Shown piece by piece: positions 49,736-58,795 of a stretch of DNA of 64,000 nucleotides (position 1 is the first letter of the stretch; the number at the start of each line of letters is the position of its first letter). Source of the DNA: an uncultured Clostridium sp. (GTDB taxonomy: Bacteria > Bacillota > Clostridia > Lachnospirales > Lachnospiraceae); the NCBI RefSeq assembly GCF_900547735.1, contig NZ_URHZ01000019.1, positions 12,831 to 76,830 of the forward strand, in the 5' to 3' direction. The translations under genes were made by a program, and so were the position numbers. The notes under the pieces are model-generated. The model did no database searches. It was not told the DNA's origin and worked only from the letters and a program-made list of their open reading frames with translations.

Positions 49736-51160
49736 CTACTTGCAGATTTCCGCAATGGCAAGTGCAAACAGTTCCGCGCTTTTAACCATATCATCAATAA
49801 TCAGATACTCATCGGCTCCATGCATATGATAATCGATTCCCAGCTTCATGCATCCGAACGCAACGCCGTTTTCCAGGTGATGTGCGTACGTTCCTCCGCC
49901 GATCGCCATGCAGTATCCTTTTTCACCCATCACCTGCTCATAGCAGGATAACAGGGTCTGTACAAACGGTTTTTCGGCCGGTACGTGGTGAGGCGGCGTC
50001 ATCCGGCTTTCCGGGTCAATCGTAATTCCGGCCGCACTGAGCCTTGCGCTCAGTACATCCAGCATATTTGCCTTCGTAGCGCAGATCGGGGCGCGGCAGT
50101 CTATCTTGCCCGTCAGTCCCGTTGTTCCGTATTCCACCATATTGGTGCCAAGAGTCAGCACGCCCGACACTTCATCCTTCTGGGCAACGCCTGCTGCCTC
50201 TCCATAATAATCATTATGCGGGAAAATCCCGGAAAGGCCCTTTAAGGTCTTAATTCCCGTGCTTCCGGCAAGCGGAAGGCTCACAACGGCTTTAATCAGC
50301 CCTGTAACCGCATTATTACCGTCCCAGGGTGTGGAGGCATGGGTACTGATTCCCGTTGCACGGATTACATATCTTCCCTCGGCCCCTGCCGGTGAGTTTT
50401 CCTCAGGGGCTACGGCAAACTGGATCCCCGTCTCTTCACCCGCTTTTTTGCAGATATCCCTGATAACCGTTTCCGCAAGTCCTTCAACAATGGCTTCCGC
50501 ACGGTTTGGAACCACATTTCCTGCCGTTCCTCCTTTCAGGGAGACGAGTCTCGGATGAGCGGTGTCTTCCTCCCACTCGGCGCTGTACTTTGTATAAAGA
50601 CCGCCTTTTTCAATATTAATCAGCGGATACTCGGCATCCGGTGAAAATGAGCAGGGCGCTTCATTAAATTTACTGTAATAGTATGCAGTATCCCGGCAGG
50701 CGGTCTCTTCATCCGCTCCCAGAACCAGACGTACATTTTTAGTCAGCGGAATTCCCAAATCCTTTACCGCTTTCATTGCGTACAATGCCGCAATGGCCGG
50801 TCCCTTGTCATCCGAAGAACCGCGGCCGTACAGGCGTCCGTCCCTAATAACCGGCACGAACGGATCCGTAACGGTCCATCCGTCCCCGGCGGGCACTACG
50901 TCGAGATGCGCCAGAATATCAAGCTCTGTCGGGGCGTCGTTCAGATCGATCACCGCCACTTTATTTTCCAGCACCTCGGCTTTCATTCCCAGCTCTTTTC
51001 CAAGCATCTGGGCGAACGCCAGAACTCTGGCGTTCTCTTCCCCGAAGGGCATGCCCGGCTGTTCCGGCCCGTTGACACTGGGAATTCGGATGGCAGCCAT
51101 AATATCGTTAAGCATTTCCTGCTTATGGACTTCAAAATATTCTTTAATTTTCTGATGCAT
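49736..51160 (-). CDS. PepV/Sapep-type Mn-dependent dipeptidase
   Basis: The product is 474 residues of the M20 PepV group, which removes N-terminal residues from dipeptides and some tripeptides. Metal-site segments are AHLDVVPAGDGW, GRGSSDDKGP and LGADEETACRD, with a C-terminal GGGTYAHHLENG. Length fits the family. It follows the OppF-like gene by 26 bases and is last in the ten-gene operon. Co-transcription with the importer suggests that imported peptides, including those with D- or beta-residues, are its substrates. Confidence 0.92.
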   Translation of the reverse strand: MHQKIKEYFEVHKQEMLNDIMAAIRIPSVNGPEQPGMPFGEENARVLAFAQMLGKELGMKAEVLENKVAVIDLNDAPTELDILAHLDVVPAGDGWTVTDPFVPVIRDGRLYGRGSSDDKGPAIAALYAMKAVKDLGIPLTKNVRLVLGADEETACRDTAYYYSKFNEAPCSFSPDAEYPLINIEKGGLYTKYSAEWEEDTAHPRLVSLKGGTAGNVVPNRAEAIVEGLAETVIRDICKKAGEETGIQFAVAPEENSPAGAEGRYVIRATGISTHASTPWDGNNAVTGLIKAVVSLPLAGSTGIKTLKGLSGIFPHNDYYGEAAGVAQKDEVSGVLTLGTNMVEYGTTGLTGKIDCRAPICATKANMLDVLSARLSAAGITIDPESRMTPPHHVPAEKPFVQTLLSCYEQVMGEKGYCMAIGGGTYAHHLENGVAFGCMKLGIDYHMHGADEYLIIDDMVKSAELFALAIAEICK

Positions 51161-51186
51161 AATTTCCCTCTGCCTCCCGGCAATGC

Positions 51187-52134
51187 CTATTCATACAGTC
51201 TGCAGGCTACATGGTGTCCCGGTTCCACTTCCTTAAGCTGGAAGTTTCTGCCCCGGCATTCGTCCGTCGCATGAGGACATCTCGAAGCAAACCTGCACCC
51301 TGCCGGCGGTTCAATCGGGCTCTTAACCTCTCCCCTCAGTATCTGTCTCGGTTTTCCTCTCATGGAGAGATCCGGGATCGGGATAGCTGAAAGCAGCGCC
51401 TGTGTATAAGGATGCATCGGGTTGACGAACAGCTCCTTGCTGGAAACGCGCTCCACACACTGTCCGAGATACATAACGGCAATCTCATCACTGATATGTT
51501 TAACAACGGAAAGATCGTGTGTGATAAACATGTAGGTCAGGCCGATGCTGTCCTGCAGATCCATCATCAGGTTCAGAATCTGTGCCTGGATTGACACGTC
51601 GAGGGCCGATACCGGCTCGTCGCAGACAATGAAATCCGGGTTAACCGCCAGCGCCCTGGCCACACCGATTCTCTGGCGCCGTCCGCCGTCCAGCTCATGC
51701 GGGTAGGAGTTGATAAAACGCTGGGCAAGGCCGACCGTCTCCATCAACTGTTCCACACGCCCCTGGATTTCCCTTTTTTCCGTCATCAGTTTATTGGCGA
51801 TAAGAGGTTCTGCAATAATCTCGCTGACCGACATTCTGGGGTTCAGGGAAGAATAGGGATCCTGGAAAATCATCTGGGCCCTCATCCTCATTTCCTTCTG
51901 TGCCGCGCCGTGCAGCTTATACATCTCCTGGCCGTCGATAAATACCTGGCCGGAGGTTGGTTCCAAAAGATTGAGCACAACTCTTCCAAGGGTGGATTTA
52001 CCGCAGCCGGATTCTCCTACTACCCCCAGGGTCTGGCCCTTCTCAATACTGATATTGACATCGTCTACGGCGTGAAGCATGCCTTTTGGGGTCTTAAAAT
52101 ATTTTTTCAGGTTCTTTGTCTCTATAAAAGCCAT
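51187..52134 (-). CDS. Oligopeptide ABC transporter ATP-binding protein, OppF/DppF type
   Basis: The product is 315 residues from the ATG at 52134, whose A is also the last base of the preceding stop (TGATG). Walker A is GESGCGKST and Walker B FIVCDEPVSALD. The signature reads LDGGRRQRIG rather than LSGGQ, a variant seen in this group. The C-terminal oligopeptide domain with Cys-rich CRFASRCPHATDEC binds an Fe-S cluster in relatives. It drives import with the OppD-like subunit. Confidence 0.93.
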   Translation of the reverse strand: MAFIETKNLKKYFKTPKGMLHAVDDVNISIEKGQTLGVVGESGCGKSTLGRVVLNLLEPTSGQVFIDGQEMYKLHGAAQKEMRMRAQMIFQDPYSSLNPRMSVSEIIAEPLIANKLMTEKREIQGRVEQLMETVGLAQRFINSYPHELDGGRRQRIGVARALAVNPDFIVCDEPVSALDVSIQAQILNLMMDLQDSIGLTYMFITHDLSVVKHISDEIAVMYLGQCVERVSSKELFVNPMHPYTQALLSAIPIPDLSMRGKPRQILRGEVKSPIEPPAGCRFASRCPHATDECRGRNFQLKEVEPGHHVACRLYE

Positions 52135-53189
52135 CAGCACGCTCCTCCTTCCTTGTCATCCGTCATCGTGTGGTCATCAGCCATTCTGATACAGCGGATT
52201 TTATGGGTTCCGGAATGGTAAATACCCGGCTCCGTCTGTTCACATTTACTGATACAGTGCGGGCAGCGCGGATGGAAACTGCACCCTCCCGGCAGCGCCG
52301 TCGGATCCGGCATAAGTCCCGGAATCGGCTGCAGTCTTTCCGATGTGTCGGTCAGTCTCGGGATCGAATTGAAAAGTCCGACCGTGTATGGATGGTGGCT
52401 CTTTGTCATGTCGAAAATATCTTCCACCGTGCCGTATTCAATGATTTCTCCGGCGTACATAATCGCCACATCATCGCAGGTCTCGGCCACAACACCGAGA
52501 TCATGGGTAATTAAAATCATGGATGTATTTAATTTTTTCTTCAGGTTCTCCATCATCTCCAGAACCTGTGCCTGGATTGTAACGTCCAGGGCCGTCGTAG
52601 GCTCGTCGGCAATTACCAGCTCCGGTTCACAGACAAGAGCCATGGCGATAACCACCCTCTGTTTCATACCGCCGGAAAACTGATGGGGATACTCCACCTT
52701 ACGTTCCGTCGGGATGCCTACCATCTCAAGGATTTCATCGACCCTCTTCATGATTTCCGGGCTCGGTTTACCCAGCTTTTTACCGGGTCTTTTGCCGCCT
52801 TTTCCCTCGGCTGCCTCATGGAGCTGCAAAACCTCGGCAATCTGATCTCCTACCGTGATTACGGGGTTTAAGCTGCTCATCGGGTCCTGGAAAATCATCG
52901 AGATCTTCTCGCCCCTGACCCTCTGCATCTCCTCAAGCGGGAGATCCAGCAGGTTTCTGCCGTCATAGACAATGCTTCCCTTTCGGATATTGCCGGTTCT
53001 CTCCGGGAGGAGTCTCAGTATACTCATAGCGGTTGTCGTCTTACCGGCTCCGGTCTCTCCCACGATACCCAGGGTTTTTCCTCTGACCACGCTGAAGGAA
53101 ATATTATTAACCGCGCGGACAATCCCCTCCTCCGTATCGTAGGTTACTTCCAAATCCTTTATATCAAGCAAAATATCATTATTATTCAT
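52134..53189 (-). CDS. Oligopeptide ABC transporter ATP-binding protein, OppD/DppD type
   Basis: The product is 351 residues from the ATG at 53189 (AGGAG 8 bases upstream). Walker A is GETGAGKTT, signature QFSGGMKQRV, Walker B LVIADEPTTALD. The C-terminal GCSFHPRCPHCISKC segment marks the Opp/Dpp group. A GK-rich insert (about 115-130, GKGGKRPGKKLGKPSP) between the Q-loop and signature region is longer than usual. Confidence 0.93.
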   Translation of the reverse strand: MNNNDILLDIKDLEVTYDTEEGIVRAVNNISFSVVRGKTLGIVGETGAGKTTTAMSILRLLPERTGNIRKGSIVYDGRNLLDLPLEEMQRVRGEKISMIFQDPMSSLNPVITVGDQIAEVLQLHEAAEGKGGKRPGKKLGKPSPEIMKRVDEILEMVGIPTERKVEYPHQFSGGMKQRVVIAMALVCEPELVIADEPTTALDVTIQAQVLEMMENLKKKLNTSMILITHDLGVVAETCDDVAIMYAGEIIEYGTVEDIFDMTKSHHPYTVGLFNSIPRLTDTSERLQPIPGLMPDPTALPGGCSFHPRCPHCISKCEQTEPGIYHSGTHKIRCIRMADDHTMTDDKEGGAC

Positions 53190-53241
53190 CGTCATACTCC
53201 TTCCATTGTTACCATAAACCAGTTTGGGCTTCTTAAAGACT

Positions 53242-54123
53242 CTACTGTTTCAGCTTCGGATCGAGAGCATCTCTGAGTCCATCGCCCAGGAAGTTACATG
53301 CCAGCACTGCCATCATGATGGTAACACCCGGGAAGAATACAAGGTACGGGAAGTCACGCATGAACTCCTGTCCTTCTGTAAGGATAGCGCCCCATTCCGG
53401 TTCCGGAGGCTGAACGCCCAGGCCGATAAAGCTCATGGAGGCCGCCGTCAGGATAACACCGCCCAGTGCCAGAGTTGCCTGTACAATGATGGGTCCCATG
53501 GCGTTGGGGATAATGTGACGCATGATGATACGGGCCGTGGACGTACCGCCGCACTGCGCCGCTTCAATGAATTCCGAACCCTTGATTGTCAGCACGGAAG
53601 ACCGGACAATCATTGCAAACTGAGGTATCATGGAAACCATGATGGCCAGAAGCAGGTTCATAACACCGGTACCAAGGGCGGATACGACACAGATGGCGAA
53701 CAGCGTGGAAGGAATAGCCATCAGCATATCCATAAAACGCATAACCACAATATCAATCTTGCCGCCGTAGTAACCGGAAATCGCTCCGATTGCGCCGCCG
53801 ATAAACATCGCTCCGGCTACGGAGACAAAACCGATAAACAGGGAGATACGCGCACCGTAAATAATTCTGTAAAGCAGGTCGCGTCCATAAGCATCCGTTC
53901 CAAACCAGTGGGCCAGGCTCGGTCCCTGCAGCTTATTCTTCAGATCATGTAAAATAATTTTATTATAGTCGACCGTGAATCCGATTCCAATCGAGGCTAC
54001 AATCATGGCAACAATGATAACCAGACCGATGACGGCCAGTTTATTCTTTGTCAGACGATGCCATATCATGCCAAGCTGTGAATTTTTTTTCGCAGTCTGT
54101 ATTTCCAACGTTGTGCTTCCCAT
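53242..54123 (-). CDS. Oligopeptide ABC transporter permease, DppC type
   Basis: The product is 293 residues with about six membrane helices and the EAA-loop region (EFIEAAQCGGTSTARIIMRH). The HWFGTDAYGRDLLYRIIYGAR segment is the DppC hallmark. GGGGGG precedes the ATG. It is 12 bases after the DppB-like gene. Confidence 0.93.
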   Translation of the reverse strand: MGSTTLEIQTAKKNSQLGMIWHRLTKNKLAVIGLVIIVAMIVASIGIGFTVDYNKIILHDLKNKLQGPSLAHWFGTDAYGRDLLYRIIYGARISLFIGFVSVAGAMFIGGAIGAISGYYGGKIDIVVMRFMDMLMAIPSTLFAICVVSALGTGVMNLLLAIMVSMIPQFAMIVRSSVLTIKGSEFIEAAQCGGTSTARIIMRHIIPNAMGPIIVQATLALGGVILTAASMSFIGLGVQPPEPEWGAILTEGQEFMRDFPYLVFFPGVTIMMAVLACNFLGDGLRDALDPKLKQ

Positions 54124-54135
54124 GATGCCACCCCC

Positions 54136-55065
54136 CTACTTTGCGTATTGTGCCTTGATTCGTGGATCCACATAAGCGTAAATCACATCCACAATCAGAT
54201 TGACAAGTCCGAACATTACTGCCAAAAGCAGCGTACATGCCATAACGGCCGGAACATCCTTAGAACGGATGGACATAATCAGAAGCTGGCCGATACCGGA
54301 CATTCCGAATACGGACTCCGTGATAACGGAACCGCCCAGCATACCGCCGAAGTTAACGCCGACAACCGTGATTAACGGAATCAGTGCGTTTGGAAGGCAG
54401 TGGTGGAAAATAATTCTGCTCTTTTCCGCGCCTTTTGCATATGCCGTTGTGACGTAGTCCTGGCGGATTACTTCCAGCATCGTGGAACGCGTCATTCGAA
54501 GCAGTGTTGCAAATGTGGATGCCGAACTGGTAATCGCCGGCAGGATAAAGTGTGCAAAGGAATCTGAACCGAACGACGGAAGGATTCCAAGCTTTGCTGA
54601 AAAGAGAATAATCAGCATAAGGCCCAGCCAAAACGGCGGCATGGAAATGAATCCAAGTCCCAGCACGGTTGTCAGGCTGTCAATCCAGGAATACTGCTTT
54701 ACGGCTGAAAGGATTCCAAGAGGAAGACCGATTGCCGTTGCAAAGAGAACACTCAGAACTGCAAGTTTTGCGGTGGTTGGAAAACGTCTTATAATTTCTT
54801 CCACTACCGGCATGCCTGTTCTGTAAGAAACACCAAAATTCCCTGTTAATACATCGCCCATATACCTTAAATAACGCATAATGAACGGATCATTTAATCC
54901 CATCTGCTCGTTTAAAGCGGCTATTGATTCGGCAGTCGCTTTCTCCCCCAGAATCAGACGGGCCGGATTACCTGGCATAAAGCTCATGATTGAGAAAATA
55001 ATAAATGAAATGCCGACGATAACCGGTATCATCAAAAGAAGTCTTTTTGCAATATATTTATGCAT
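54136..55065 (-). CDS. Oligopeptide ABC transporter permease, DppB type
   Basis: The product is 309 residues with about six helices. The N-terminal IAKRLLLMIPVIVGISFIIF and FMPGNPARLILG segments, and the EAA region VTTAYAKGAEKSRIIFHH, match DppB. AGGAG precedes the ATG. It is separated from the binding-protein gene by 152 bases that contain a hairpin. Confidence 0.93.
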   Translation of the reverse strand: MHKYIAKRLLLMIPVIVGISFIIFSIMSFMPGNPARLILGEKATAESIAALNEQMGLNDPFIMRYLRYMGDVLTGNFGVSYRTGMPVVEEIIRRFPTTAKLAVLSVLFATAIGLPLGILSAVKQYSWIDSLTTVLGLGFISMPPFWLGLMLIILFSAKLGILPSFGSDSFAHFILPAITSSASTFATLLRMTRSTMLEVIRQDYVTTAYAKGAEKSRIIFHHCLPNALIPLITVVGVNFGGMLGGSVITESVFGMSGIGQLLIMSIRSKDVPAVMACTLLLAVMFGLVNLIVDVIYAYVDPRIKAQYAK

Positions 55066-55137
55066 ACCCCGCTCCTATCTCGAACTGTATTACTGTCCAC
55101 TCCGTGACCAGTAACCAAACTACTCCTGATTTCATTC

Positions 55138-55176
55138 GTCCCGCCTCCGGTAAAGCTGAATTTCGGAAGGCGGGAC
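55138..55176 (-). terminator. Stem-loop between binding-protein and permease genes
   Basis: GTCCCGCCTCCGG pairs with CGGAAGGCGGGAC (one mismatch) across a 13-base loop. No T-run follows, so partial read-through is expected. This would give more binding protein than permease, as in many ABC operons. Confidence 0.55.
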
Positions 55177-55217
55177 AAAATCATCATTCAATTATGTAAC
55201 GTTCGTAAGGAATCTTA

Positions 55218-56780
55218 TTATTCCCAGCTGAATTCGTAAATGTTATAGAAGGACCATGGGTTAACCGTAACGCCCTTCAGGTTCTTATTGGTAGCAATAT
55301 TCTTTGTTCCGCTTAAAGTAGGAATCATAGGAAGATCCTCGCTCAGCTTAATGAGAAGTTTCTCATACAGAGCGGCTCTTTCCGTCTCATCCAGCGTTAC
55401 ACGCGCTTCGTCCAGATACTGGTCGGCAAGCGGATCGGAATATTTGCTGTAGTTGCGGACATCCATCTGGCTGGAGTGAATACCGGAGTAAAGCGCCTCA
55501 TCAATCGTAGGAGCCGTAAAGGTTCCGCCGTCAACCATAATGTTTGAATCGCCGTTTAAGCAGGCGTCGTCATATGCAGAACGTTCCATCTGGGAAACAT
55601 TGGCTTTCAGGCCGATCTCTGCAAGAGAGTTCTGTAAAACCTGAGCATATTTGGAAGCTTTTGTATCGTAAACGATGATGGAGATCTCCTGGCTTCCGTC
55701 TACGCCGGCCTCTGCGAATAATGCTTTCGCTTTCTCAAGGTCATAAGGATATTTTACAACTTTATCTGTGTATCCAAGGTACTTCTCATTTGCGAAAGTA
55801 TCCATGATTGTTCCGTTTCCATCCAGAATACCGTATAACATGGATTCTTTATCTGTAGCATAAGCCAGGGCCTGACGAGCTTTGATGTTGTCAAACGGAG
55901 CTTTGTCACAGTTGATGGTAATGTAGTTAAGGCCGAATGTATCGCCCATATGAAGCTCTAACTTATCATTTTCCTGGATACGTTTAAAGCTTGTCGGCTG
56001 TACGTCAACGTATGCATCGATATCGCCGGATTCAAGGCTCAGCACTGCGGAGTTCGGGTCTGTGATAACACGGTATTCCACGTGTTTAATCGGAACCTCG
56101 CCCATGTGGTAATTTTCGTTGGCCTCAAGAACAACCTTCTCTCCTGCCTTCCAGTCCGCCACTTTATAAGGAGCTGTCGTTACAGGATTCTTCTTGAATG
56201 CATCCTCGCCCATGGACTCAAAAGCTGTCTTGCTGAAGATACCGGCTGTCGGAAGCGCCATTGCGAATAAGAACTCGGGATACGGTCCGTCCAGGATAAC
56301 TTTTACATGGCTGTCGTCCACTTTCTCAACGCCTGTTACACGTGCAAAGCTTGGAACTGCCATCGGCATCGTCATACCGCGCTGCAGTGAGAAAACAACG
56401 TCGTCAATCGACATATCTGTTCCGTCTGTGAATTTAACGCCCGACTTGATGGCAAATGTATATTCCCTTCCGTCTTCAGAAAGCTCCCAGGATTCTGCCA
56501 GACACGGTTTAATCTCATAAGTTTCATTGTCCATACGAACGAGCGGATCATAAACGCACATGTTGATACGCATACCGTTGTCGTTTAAGTTGTCGTGTGT
56601 ATCAAAGTTCGGTGTATCGCCATAATGTCCGATTACCAGTGTGTCTTTTACTTCGCCGCCTGTGCTTGCGCCGCCTGCGGGCTGTGTGCCTGAATTTCCT
56701 GAGCTTGCCGCATTACCGCCGCATCCCGCCAGAGAAACTGTCATTGCTGCTGCTAAAACAACTGCCAGTATTTTTTTCAT
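55218..56780 (-). CDS. Oligopeptide-type ABC substrate-binding lipoprotein
   Basis: The product is 520 residues, SBP family 5 (OppA/DppA). The signal peptide ends in the lipobox LAGC with Cys20. Then comes a Gly/Ser/Thr linker, and the solute-binding fold including LAESWELSEDGREYTF and KFTDGTDMSIDDVVFSL. It captures peptides or other amphipathic compounds such as opines or glutathione; the ligand cannot be read from sequence. AGGAGG lies before the ATG. The two paralogous 123-residue genes lie directly upstream. Confidence 0.93.
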   Translation of the reverse strand: MKKILAVVLAAAMTVSLAGCGGNAASSGNSGTQPAGGASTGGEVKDTLVIGHYGDTPNFDTHDNLNDNGMRINMCVYDPLVRMDNETYEIKPCLAESWELSEDGREYTFAIKSGVKFTDGTDMSIDDVVFSLQRGMTMPMAVPSFARVTGVEKVDDSHVKVILDGPYPEFLFAMALPTAGIFSKTAFESMGEDAFKKNPVTTAPYKVADWKAGEKVVLEANENYHMGEVPIKHVEYRVITDPNSAVLSLESGDIDAYVDVQPTSFKRIQENDKLELHMGDTFGLNYITINCDKAPFDNIKARQALAYATDKESMLYGILDGNGTIMDTFANEKYLGYTDKVVKYPYDLEKAKALFAEAGVDGSQEISIIVYDTKASKYAQVLQNSLAEIGLKANVSQMERSAYDDACLNGDSNIMVDGGTFTAPTIDEALYSGIHSSQMDVRNYSKYSDPLADQYLDEARVTLDETERAALYEKLLIKLSEDLPMIPTLSGTKNIATNKNLKGVTVNPWSFYNIYEFSWE

Positions 56781-56798
56781 AAAATTCCCTCCTGTATT

Positions 56799-57170
56799 TT
56801 ACTTGGAAAAATCAAACCAGCTGTCCACGGCCTGTGGCTGCAGGTATTCGCATGTTACAGACTCCAGTTCAAAGAATTCCTGATATGGATCCACTGCCTT
56901 GTATGCCTCGTATGGTCCGTCCCAGTCTTTGCGGCGTTCTTTATATGCATGATGTCCTTCCAGGGACTCATATTCAAATAACATAACAAACAGCCCGTTG
57001 GGATTTCCGTCCCTGTCCGTCTTTCTGAAATACTTTGCGCTTACCCATTCCGGGAACAGTTCTTTTTTGTTCTTCTTAACAAATTCAAACCAGTCCTTGA
57101 TGATTTTGTCGTAAGCTTCTAAATCAATATCCTTTTTCAGTCTCCATGTTTCGTACTCTAAAAAACGCAT
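56799..57170 (-). CDS. Hypothetical 123-residue protein, paralogue A (possible dimeric alpha/beta barrel)
   Basis: The product is 123 residues, soluble, very rich in Tyr, Phe, Trp and acidic/basic residues. It is a clear paralogue of the gene at 57185: both read MRF-EYETW, then DWF.F......ELF.EW.SAKY, MLFEYESLEGHH (VFEYESLEGHH in the partner), YK.RR and VDPY. The FEYESLEGHH strand-helix pattern recalls NIPSNAP/ferredoxin-like dimeric barrels, but I cannot assign it to a family with confidence. AAGGAGG precedes the ATG. It lies between its paralogue and the binding-protein gene. Confidence 0.85.
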   Translation of the reverse strand: MRFLEYETWRLKKDIDLEAYDKIIKDWFEFVKKNKKELFPEWVSAKYFRKTDRDGNPNGLFVMLFEYESLEGHHAYKERRKDWDGPYEAYKAVDPYQEFFELESVTCEYLQPQAVDSWFDFSK

Positions 57171-57184
57171 AATATAACCCCTCC

Positions 57185-57556
57185 TTATTTTTTATCCGTA
57201 TCCAGCCAGCGCTCCGGCTCAATCGGCTGCCAATATGTACATGTGGTCTCGTCGTAATTAAAATAGTGATAATACGGATCCACCAGTTTATATGGAGCAT
57301 ACGGCCCCTTATAATTTCTGCGCTTCTTGTATGTGTGATGTCCTTCCAGCGACTCATACTCGAATACCATAATGTAACGGCCGGAGGGAACTCCCTCGAT
57401 GTCTGTCTCTTTATAGTATTTGGCGCTAATCCACTCCTGGAACAGCTCTTCCTTGTGATCGTGGAGGAACTGGAACCAGTCACGGAGCATCTGGTCGTAC
57501 TCTTCCACATTGATCCCGTCTTTTAATTTCCATGTCTCATATTCGTAAAATCTCAT
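57185..57556 (-). CDS. Hypothetical 123-residue protein, paralogue B (possible dimeric alpha/beta barrel)
   Basis: The product is 123 residues from the ATG at 57556 (GGAAGG upstream). It shares the full pattern of the 56799 gene at the same length, with about half of positions identical by eye, so it arose by tandem duplication and both copies were kept. Conserved charged and aromatic positions (EYETW, EW.SAKY, EYESLEGHH, YK.RR) would be the active-site candidates. The pair may form a heterodimer. Role unknown; the operon suggests an enzyme step or substrate carrier in the breakdown pathway. Confidence 0.85.
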   Translation of the reverse strand: MRFYEYETWKLKDGINVEEYDQMLRDWFQFLHDHKEELFQEWISAKYYKETDIEGVPSGRYIMVFEYESLEGHHTYKKRRNYKGPYAPYKLVDPYYHYFNYDETTCTYWQPIEPERWLDTDKK

Positions 57557-57633
57557 TGTAACCTTCCCTTTCATTCATAAAAACAATCCGTAAACAGTTC
57601 CGCCTGCCTGTATACCGCCTCTCAGCCAATGGC

Positions 57634-58317
57634 TCAATCGCAGTAACACTTCTTATTCAGAACTTCCTGCATCATGTACACTCCCGTATTAATATCAAAT
57701 ACAGGAATCTTAAACTCCCTGGTAATCTCTGCCCCAAACACGGCCAGGTTACTGCACTCGAGGAGTACCGCTCCCAGAGCCCCGCATGACTCCTTCAGAT
57801 GCTTAACCCCATTCAGTACATCTCTTTTCATCTTTTCGTAATCCTGCTTTGCCGTTCCTTCAATTACCACTTCTTTAAAATGAGGTTCATTCTGCATTCC
57901 GTAGACTGCGATTCCATCCATGTTCCCGACTCCGGCCGCTCTTAAATGGTGCTCCCCCAGAAGCGCCGAGTGGCCCGTCAGGATTCCGATGGACTGTTCC
58001 CCGAATATCATCATCCGTGCAAACGGAAGAAACAAAAGGCTGGAAGATATCACCGGAATTCCGACCGAATCTGCTATCTGCCGCTGGTAGAGGGCCATCA
58101 GTCCGCAATCCCCTGCTATCGCGGATACATTCTTTCGTTCCAGCTCTTTTGCAGCTTCACAAAGTCTCTTACACGCATCGGGTGAACCCTCTATCAGGTC
58201 CCTGTAACTGCCTTCCACAATGCCGTATTCAACAGGAAAATCAAACGTTCCGGGAAAACCGGGATCCCCTTTCAGTCTGTCGCCGGCCGTGGCGAATAAA
58301 AGAATTCCTACCGACAT
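57634..58317 (-). CDS. Aspartate/glutamate racemase-superfamily protein
   Basis: The product is 227 residues. Two catalytic-type cysteines stand in AIAGDCGLM (Cys71) and LLECSNL (Cys188), the pattern of the Asp/Glu/hydantoin racemase and maleate isomerase superfamily. GILTGHSALLG forms part of the substrate loop. With no N-terminal extra domain, it acts in the cytoplasm. The operon context (peptide import, class V PLP enzyme, dipeptidase) suggests racemisation or isomerisation of an amino-acid-like intermediate; the substrate is unproven. Confidence 0.85.
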   Translation of the reverse strand: MSVGILLFATAGDRLKGDPGFPGTFDFPVEYGIVEGSYRDLIEGSPDACKRLCEAAKELERKNVSAIAGDCGLMALYQRQIADSVGIPVISSSLLFLPFARMMIFGEQSIGILTGHSALLGEHHLRAAGVGNMDGIAVYGMQNEPHFKEVVIEGTAKQDYEKMKRDVLNGVKHLKESCGALGAVLLECSNLAVFGAEITREFKIPVFDINTGVYMMQEVLNKKCYCD

Positions 58318-58360
58318 CTTCCTCCCCTTTCTTCATAAATCATTGGTTTAACCGTCTTCA

Positions 58361-58759
58361 TCAGAACAATTCGCTGAGTGCCCCTGATGTAAACTGTTCC
58401 ACTTCAAAGTGGTATCCTTCCGGACCGGTAAAGAAAAATGATTTAAGATCCAAATCCTTTACCTGCTTGATATCGGAAAGTCCGTCCACTCCTTCACATC
58501 CTTTGAGAGCTTCATGAACCTCCTCAATATTGCCGACGGTAAGGCTAATCAGCACGCTGTCCGTGGAGGTAACCTGAATGGAACCGCTCTTGTTGTCAAC
58601 AGCTCCTAAAAATGCTTTATCACGGAGCCGGTATACTACTGCCCAACCAGGATCGTAAGCCTTTTCCAGCCCCAGAACCTCTTCAAAAAATGGTTTTGCA
58701 GCTTCTAAATCGTTAAAATATAAAAACGTGATGTTTGACGTAAGCTGAAGTTTGGCCAT
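58361..58759 (-). CDS. VOC-family (glyoxalase/bleomycin-resistance fold) protein
   Basis: The product is 132 residues with one vicinal-oxygen-chelate module pair: ITFLYFNDLEAAKPFFEEVLG at the start and FFFTGPEGYHFEVEQF at the end (Glu as typical metal ligand). The usual first metal His/Gln is not obvious. VOC proteins act as lyases, dioxygenases, isomerases or binding proteins. GGAG precedes the ATG. It lies between the class V PLP enzyme and the racemase-family gene, 36 and 43 bases apart. Confidence 0.85.
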   Translation of the reverse strand: MAKLQLTSNITFLYFNDLEAAKPFFEEVLGLEKAYDPGWAVVYRLRDKAFLGAVDNKSGSIQVTSTDSVLISLTVGNIEEVHEALKGCEGVDGLSDIKQVKDLDLKSFFFTGPEGYHFEVEQFTSGALSELF

Positions 58760-58795
58760 TCTTTTACTCCTCTTTCATAAATTCATTCTGTTAAA

